Positions 50,527 to 55,641 of a stretch of 55,641 bases of DNA are shown one piece after another. Source of the DNA: Verrucomicrobia bacterium UBA7008 (GTDB lineage: Bacteria > Verrucomicrobiota > Kiritimatiellia > RFP12 > UBA1067); assembly GCA_002449695.1 (NCBI GenBank), contig DJXI01000082.1, forward strand, positions 1 to 55,641, given 5' to 3'. Under the pieces are notes generated by a model. The model searched no databases. It saw only the letters and a program-made list of their open reading frames with translations, and was not told the origin of the DNA. The position numbers were made by a program, and so were the translations under genes. Numbering within the stretch: the stretch's first letter is position 1; each line of letters starts with the position of its first letter.

Positions 50527-53500
50527 TCAGCGGAAGCGGATGATGAAGGGATCGGGGCAGATCGCGCCCTTGATCAACCGCACCTCCGCCTCCGTCAGCG
50601 CCGCGTCATACACGCGCCAGTCGTCGAGATAGTAGCCGTCCGCGCCGACCTTGCTGCCGCCGGTCGCACCGCCGTGGAACGAGCCGAGCTGCCCCTGCTG
50701 CCCGATCGCAAAGGAAACCGTCTTGTCGGTCGAAGCGGAGAGGTTGTCAACATAGAGCGTGGTTCCGTCCGCATTGGCGACGACCGCGAAGAAATGCCAG
50801 CCCTTTGTGAGATCGGACGTTACTTGAAGCATGAGATTCGTCTCTACAGTTCCAGACGTACTGCGGGCGACAACGGCGGCGGTCGTGCTATTCACAGCAA
50901 TCAGCCCCATCGCAGGGTTGCTGTTGTTCGTGTTGCCAAGCCCCCACAGAATCACACCCGTCTCCTTCATCTTCGCGACTGTCGTAACCGTAACTTCGCC
51001 GACGGCGAACGGCGAAACGCCAAGAATGTTCGTATCCCAGTACGGTGTGTAGCCGGGAGTACGGATTCGCACAGCCTTGCCTTTGCAGCCATTCACAAAC
51101 AGGGGATCGCTGTTCTCCCCGAATCCGGATATCTGCGTACGGGAATCCGGCGCCTTGCCTGTATCAATCGCCGCGCCGTTTTCGAAATCGTAGTGCAGGA
51201 ACGGGTTGGACAGCGCATCACCGACCGTCGTCGTCACGGTGTTGCCGCTGATGGTCGTCGTATAGCGTCCGCCGGCCTTGACCGCGATCGTCTCAGCCGT
51301 CAGCTCCGTCGCAGAAGGTGCCGTGAAGAGCGTCAACTCCTGCCCAACGGTAAGATTGGCCGCATCGATGTTGGACGTGTCGACAGCAGGTACAAATCCC
51401 GACGGCAGGTTCCAGCTCGACGCCGTGGTACCCGAGGCGGAAGGCTTGAGCGTCAGCGAACCGATTGCCGAAGGAGCAGTCCCGAGGTTTATTGTAGCGC
51501 AGCCCTTTGCGACGACATCTACCCCCGTGAGGTTAGAAGCCGTCGAAACGAGACCGAGCGTGACGCCATCCGCGATGAGTGTTCCCGTAGTCTGGGTTCC
51601 ACTGGCTGTATTGGCGTTGACGATCGGGAAATAGCCCGCGCCGGAAACTGTAAGCGTATGCCCGTTGAGCGCCAGCACCGAAGCAGCATGGCTGGAATTG
51701 ACGATTCCCCAACCATTGTTCGAAAGCTCTGCTTTCACCATCGCATCAGCGGCAATCGTGAGCGAAGCCGTCTGGCGGGAGTTCTGACCAATCTCCGAAC
51801 CGGAATTGTAAAGCGCGCCCTTGTAAACTCCGCTCTGTGCGTCACATACGCCCTTGCCGGAGATTGTAATCGCATAGCAGGCGTCAGCGGTATTGGCGAG
51901 GTCGAGACTACCGCCGTCTTCAACGACAATCCGCGAGAGATTGGCAATGGCCTGTCCATAGTTGTTCTTGCCGTAGGCCTGACCGCCGATTCCCGTCTTG
52001 ATGGTTCTTGCCTCGCTGCCGGACTTGACCGTCAGACCGCCGGTAAAGGTGTTGTTCGCATTGAACGTAACAGCGCCGTACGTCTCCACCGCACCCGCGC
52101 CAGAGATGGGAGTCGATTCCGTTGTATCCTTCAGGCGGAGTACGGTTCCGCCATCAAGGACTATGCTGGTCGCAACAATCTTCGAATTCGGCGCAAGCGT
52201 TGCACCACCGTTCAAATACAGCGTGCCGACGGTGAAGGAACCCGCACCCGAGAACTCAACAACGCCGGAACCGGAGACCGTCAGGGTCGCCGCCTCGTAT
52301 TCGCCTGCAATCGTGAGCGCGGCGTCTCCCATCACCTTTATCGCCGTATCCTGCGTCGACTCCGGCAGGCCGAACGTCCAGTTCTCTGCCGTGTCGAAAA
52401 CGAGGTTGGCCTCAACGTTCCAGGTGTTGACGGGCGGGTGCACGGTAATCGTGCCGGCCTCAGCGTCATACTCGACGTTCGCGCCGGAAAGGACGGTTGT
52501 GCCGTCGGTGTCGTAGAGAACGACAGAGGCAGGATTGGCCGCAACCTTGAGAACCGGCAAGTCCGCCTTGCTCGCCATGACGACCGCAAGTGCGCCAGCC
52601 GCGTCAACGGAGATTTCGCCTTCAGGGCGGTTCGTGCCGAGGTTAAGCGTGACACCGGGACCGACCGAAATATCGCCGGAGCCGTTGACCGTGCCGGTAA
52701 GCAAAACGGTCGCCGCGGAAACATCGTTCGCCTTCGTGAACGCAAGGGTCGTATTCGCACCAAGCGTCATTGCCTGCGAAATCGGCAGCGTCGCGGCTGA
52801 AGCGCTTATCTCGGAATTGCTTCCTACGGCGACAGGAATCGTGGTCGATGTGCTGTAGCTCGTAATGCCGACAGCACCTAGAACAAGCTTGCCGCCGTTC
52901 AGGTTCAGCCGGTTCGTTCCAGAAGCGCTGGCCGACGCCTTAATGCCCTTGGCCGTGAAGGTGCCGCCGTTGATGTTGATTGACTGGTTGTTGGCCGTCT
53001 TGCCGACGAGGACCTGGCACGTGGCATTGAATGCGGCGGAGTCCTGGATGATGAACGTGCTCGGGCCGTCCCAGTGTCCGAACATGATGGAGGCCTGGTT
53101 GGAGTCCACGTCGCGTGTTCCGGTCACATTCACCACCGAGTTGTCCTTGAGCATGAACGTCGCGCTGCGCCCTGCCGCGCCCTGGGACAGCACAAAGGAC
53201 TGCGGATTGCCTGTATTCACGCCAGCTGTTATGGAGGACTGACCGGCGACAATGTATGTAGCGGCACCCACGCCAAGACTGTTCGAGTAGGTCGCCGTGG
53301 CATTTGTGAACACCACAGTCGTCGCCGTCGAGCTGTCAGAGGCTGCGAGGTAGTACGTGTCGCCCGCCGTTCCATCCAGCACGGCGGAACCACCGTTGTG
53401 GCCGATGGCGACGCTCGTCTCCTGACTTCCGGCACCGGCCATGTAGGTGCTGCCAAGCGTCGACGAATTGATCGACGGCGTCCTGTAGAGATACGTGACG

Positions 53501-55371
53501 GAAGCGGAAATCGTGTCGATGCCGATGCCGTCGTTGGCGAAAACGAGGGGAATGGCCGACGAAATCGAACTCGCCGTGAATGTGACGTTGTTCGCCTGGT
53601 CGGGGATGATCTTCAGCGATCCTTCGCCGTTGACCGTAATCGCCGAAAGCGCCGCCGTCTCATCAATCGTAAGCTCGACATCGCCGGCAACGTTGATGAC
53701 AACGTTGCCCGACGTCGGCGCAGTCGCGACGTTCCAGTTCGCAACCGTCCAAGTCGCCTGCGTCGTTTGTCCTGCCGTGCCGACCGTCATCTCCGGCGCG
53801 GTGCTCGTGCCGGCGGGCATGATCTGAATCGCCGAAATGCAGCCGCGCGCGTTGTTGCCGCTCGTGCCGCCTGCAATTGAGAGCGGACCGGAAAGCCCGT
53901 TGACGCGCAGCGTGTTCGCGCCATAGACCGCCTTGCCGGCCGCGGCGGAGGCGAGGCCCCAGGTCGCGGTGTCGGAACCAGTGGTGGTCGTCTCTCCCGC
54001 CGTGGCATCCCACGTGTAGATCGTCCCGTTGACCGTCTTGGCCTTGAAGCTCTTGGAGGAATCGTCCGTCGAGCAGTAGATGATGAGGTCGTATGTCTCG
54101 TAGGGAACGGAAGACAGCGTTATGCTGACGTTGCCGCCGTCGTCGAGGTACCCCTGGATGAACGTGCCTGCCGTAAGGCCGTCCGTCTCGGCATAGACGT
54201 TGTTCGCCTTCCACGTCAACAGGGAAAGGCCGTCCGCAAACATCGCCGTGGACGAACCCGACGGCGCGTAGGCGTCCTTGTACCACGTTCCGATTTCAAG
54301 CGCGAGCACCGTATCGGCGGCACCGTCCGTGTTGCCCTGCCCGTTGCGTCCGCCGTTCGCGTTGAAGTTGAAGCCCACGACACCAGGCGTAAGCCACGAG
54401 CGGAGAAGCGCGCCCTGCACGGCGAAGCTGACGGCAGAGAAATACGAGGCGTCGGGCTGGGCATTGGCGGAGAGCGTGATCGTGCCGGAGGAGGCGACTT
54501 CCACGGGAACGGACGCTACGAAGGCGGTGTCGACGTCAATCTCGACGCCATCCGCCACAGAGAGGATGATTTTCGAGCCCGATGACGCAGCAATCAGGGT
54601 ATTTAGCGCAGAGACGGTCGTATTGTCGTTGACCGCAATCGTATCGATGTCGGACGGAAACGCATATCCCAGAATCTCGGCTTCGCTCAAGGTCGAGCCG
54701 AAGACCGCCATCTGGGAAATGGTCCAACCCGTGGCCGGAGAAAGCGTCGAACTTGCCTTTTCATAGATGCCGCCAAGCGAAAAGCCCTTGTAGTTCGTAT
54801 TTGACGCCTTGAGCCCCGTGTGTCCGTAGCGTTTCACAAGGGTACGCGCGCCCGTGCCGGCATCAGTCACGATTTCATAAACGAAAACGCCGCCAGATGT
54901 CTGGATGTTGATGACGATGTCCGTTCCCGCTGAAAAGGGATCGGCGACCTGCACGCCGCCGTCATTGTAAAATGCGTTTTCCCAAATGCCGCGCACGGCC
55001 GCGTTGTTTGCCGCGAGACTGACGCCGACTTTGTTGTACGAGGCGTCGCCATTACCGCCGCCCAATATGTTCTGATGCAATGAAAGGAGGTACTGGTTGT
55101 TGGCGTTCGCAAGGTCCAGCCCCGAGCAGCGGATGATAAATGTGCAGTTATTGAGCGAGTTGTTAGGCCCCGTGTAGACCACGCCGCCCGTCGCACCGCT
55201 GGCGATCGTAATTGCGTTGTTCTGAATGGTGTTACCATTCTGCGCCGCCAGCGAAAAGCTGCCGAGGCTGGTGTTGGCTCCGTCCCAGACGGCGACCGGC
55301 GTGGCGGCGTAAGTAGTGAGCGTCAGCGTCGCGAAAGCGGCGGCGAATACTGGAGTGAGTTTCGTCTGCAT
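50527..55371 (-). CDS. Giant secreted repeat protein with YDLIIY module and C-terminal LamG domain
   Basis: ATG 55371 starts a signal peptide (MQTKLTPVFAAAFATLTLTT) and gives 1614 aa; the longer ORF extends into the promoter and a dispersed repeat. After an N-terminal beta domain, residues about 333-520 hold the same module as the 1662-aa protein (VPYETYDLIIYC, VNGLSGPLSIAG, ISAIQIM). The middle (about 540-1370) is autotransporter-passenger-like beta-helix. A LamG-like domain occupies about 1390-1600 (HYDFENGAAID, TTLYVDNLSAS, YYLDDWRVYDAALTEAE). It ends DPFIIRFR. There is no beta-barrel. An AAGGGGG site precedes the ATG and a TGCTATAAT box lies at 55429-55434. Confidence 0.85.
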   Translation of the reverse strand: MQTKLTPVFAAAFATLTLTTYAATPVAVWDGANTSLGSFSLAAQNGNTIQNNAITIASGATGGVVYTGPNNSLNNCTFIIRCSGLDLANANNQYLLSLHQNILGGGNGDASYNKVGVSLAANNAAVRGIWENAFYNDGGVQVADPFSAGTDIVINIQTSGGVFVYEIVTDAGTGARTLVKRYGHTGLKASNTNYKGFSLGGIYEKASSTLSPATGWTISQMAVFGSTLSEAEILGYAFPSDIDTIAVNDNTTVSALNTLIAASSGSKIILSVADGVEIDVDTAFVASVPVEVASSGTITLSANAQPDASYFSAVSFAVQGALLRSWLTPGVVGFNFNANGGRNGQGNTDGAADTVLALEIGTWYKDAYAPSGSSTAMFADGLSLLTWKANNVYAETDGLTAGTFIQGYLDDGGNVSITLSSVPYETYDLIIYCSTDDSSKSFKAKTVNGTIYTWDATAGETTTTGSDTATWGLASAAAGKAVYGANTLRVNGLSGPLSIAGGTSGNNARGCISAIQIMPAGTSTAPEMTVGTAGQTTQATWTVANWNVATAPTSGNVVINVAGDVELTIDETAALSAITVNGEGSLKIIPDQANNVTFTASSISSAIPLVFANDGIGIDTISASVTYLYRTPSINSSTLGSTYMAGAGSQETSVAIGHNGGSAVLDGTAGDTYYLAASDSSTATTVVFTNATATYSNSLGVGAATYIVAGQSSITAGVNTGNPQSFVLSQGAAGRSATFMLKDNSVVNVTGTRDVDSNQASIMFGHWDGPSTFIIQDSAAFNATCQVLVGKTANNQSININGGTFTAKGIKASASASGTNRLNLNGGKLVLGAVGITSYSTSTTIPVAVGSNSEISASAATLPISQAMTLGANTTLAFTKANDVSAATVLLTGTVNGSGDISVGPGVTLNLGTNRPEGEISVDAAGALAVVMASKADLPVLKVAANPASVVLYDTDGTTVLSGANVEYDAEAGTITVHPPVNTWNVEANLVFDTAENWTFGLPESTQDTAIKVMGDAALTIAGEYEAATLTVSGSGVVEFSGAGSFTVGTLYLNGGATLAPNSKIVATSIVLDGGTVLRLKDTTESTPISGAGAVETYGAVTFNANNTFTGGLTVKSGSEARTIKTGIGGQAYGKNNYGQAIANLSRIVVEDGGSLDLANTADACYAITISGKGVCDAQSGVYKGALYNSGSEIGQNSRQTASLTIAADAMVKAELSNNGWGIVNSSHAASVLALNGHTLTVSGAGYFPIVNANTASGTQTTGTLIADGVTLGLVSTASNLTGVDVVAKGCATINLGTAPSAIGSLTLKPSASGTTASSWNLPSGFVPAVDTSNIDAANLTVGQELTLFTAPSATELTAETIAVKAGGRYTTTISGNTVTTTVGDALSNPFLHYDFENGAAIDTGKAPDSRTQISGFGENSDPLFVNGCKGKAVRIRTPGYTPYWDTNILGVSPFAVGEVTVTTVAKMKETGVILWGLGNTNNSNPAMGLIAVNSTTAAVVARSTSGTVETNLMLQVTSDLTKGWHFFAVVANADGTTLYVDNLSASTDKTVSFAIGQQGQLGSFHGGATGGSKVGADGYYLDDWRVYDAALTEAEVRLIKGAICPDPFIIRFR

Positions 55372-55428
55372 GTTGTCCCCCTTTTTTGTGGGTGCTCGTC
55401 CGGCACCCTCCGCCGAACGGATGGCACC

Positions 55429-55434
55429 ATTATA
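55429..55434 (-). promoter_or_regulatory. Extended -10 box TGCTATAAT of the 1614-aa gene
   Basis: It reads leftward, about 58 nt before the ATG. A TTGCCG at 55453-55458 with an 18-bp gap may be the -35. Confidence 0.55.
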
Positions 55435-55494
55435 GCAAATCTTTTTGAACTTCGGCAAGCGGCAAATTACTTGGAGGTTCCCCAAATTTTTCTC

Positions 55495-55591
55495 CGCTGG
55501 CGAGGCGTTGCGACGGCCTGCGCGTTTTTGAGCCGGCATTAGGGGGAGGGCCGACCGCCGTGTCGGCCATGACTGGGAGAAGCGGCGTCTC
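55495..55591. repeat. 97-bp dispersed repeat, copy 2
   Basis: It matches 3730-3826 at 94 of 97 positions, same orientation. Its last 23 bp (ATGACTGGGAGAAGCGGCGT and three more) recur directly at 55619-55641, where the window ends; at copy 1 the second arm is inverted instead. Confidence 0.85.
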
Positions 55592-55641
55592 TAAATCCGA
55601 GATAAGGATGAACCACACATGACTGGGGGAAGCGGCGTCTC

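Noticed and set aside
50473..52800. 775-aa plus-strand ORF opposite the giant gene
   Set aside because: Arg-rich shadow; the minus frame continues through the whole giant protein with a LamG end.

Overview
The window is GC-rich bacterial DNA. It carries many secreted polysaccharide-degrading enzymes, giant repeat-rich surface proteins, a BspA-like leucine-rich protein, a carbon-starvation transporter and a radical-SAM sulfatase-maturase. This mix suggests an anaerobic, glycan-degrading member of the Planctomycetes-Verrucomicrobia-Chlamydiae group. Kiritimatiellota is my best guess, by inference from gene content only. I saw no rRNA, tRNA or CRISPR array. Most genes lie on the minus strand.

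Layout: (1) 0.2-3.7 kb, plus strand: a 32-aa ORF, an acidic 150-aa protein and a 926-aa protein with a kinase-like C-terminal domain (glycine-rich loop, DRHxxN, IDND); this looks like a chaperone/effector or similar two-protein system. (2) 3.9-11.3 kb, minus: cstA, a PilB/GspE ATPase, rpoN and a GH78 rhamnosidase. (3) 11.4-18.3 kb, minus: a pectin utilisation cluster of PL10 pectate lyase, a GH105-GH28 fusion, GH43 and an aldo/keto reductase. A 22-bp repeat array lies upstream of it. (4) 18.7-27.8 kb, minus: a 1726-aa BspA/InlB-like surface protein, a DUF2971 protein, a PD-(D/E)xK nuclease, a PIN toxin module and several decayed modules (a truncated MNT nucleotidyltransferase, a DUF5615 remnant beside DUF433, an AAA ATPase scar). 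This is an accessory zone. (5) 27.8-33.6 kb, minus: pyrK, a degenerate uracil-DNA-glycosylase-like protein, galE, a Tat-exported metallophosphoesterase and GH27 alpha-galactosidase. (6) 33.7-40.3 kb: a LamG-like triple-repeat protein and a WbsX/GH99-like enzyme (minus), divergent from an AraC regulator and an anSME-type radical SAM protein (plus). (7) 40.3-43.4 kb, minus: overlapping genes for a small membrane protein, a membrane-anchored GH28 and a phosphohexomutase. (8) 43.5-55.4 kb, minus: two giant secreted proteins separated by a complete IS4-type element with 20-bp inverted ends and a 10-bp target duplication.

The genes fit together as a glycan-foraging unit. Pectin backbone and side chains (PL10, GH28, GH105, GH43, GH78) and galactosides (GH27) are cut outside the cell or in the periplasm. 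GalE and the phosphohexomutase can route sugars onward, and the AraC protein is a plausible local regulator. Recurring themes are -10 boxes placed 6-10 nt before start codons (apparently leaderless mRNAs), low-complexity in-frame insertions inside several enzymes, a shared C-terminal tail on the three giant secreted proteins, and a 97-bp dispersed repeat present near both window ends.
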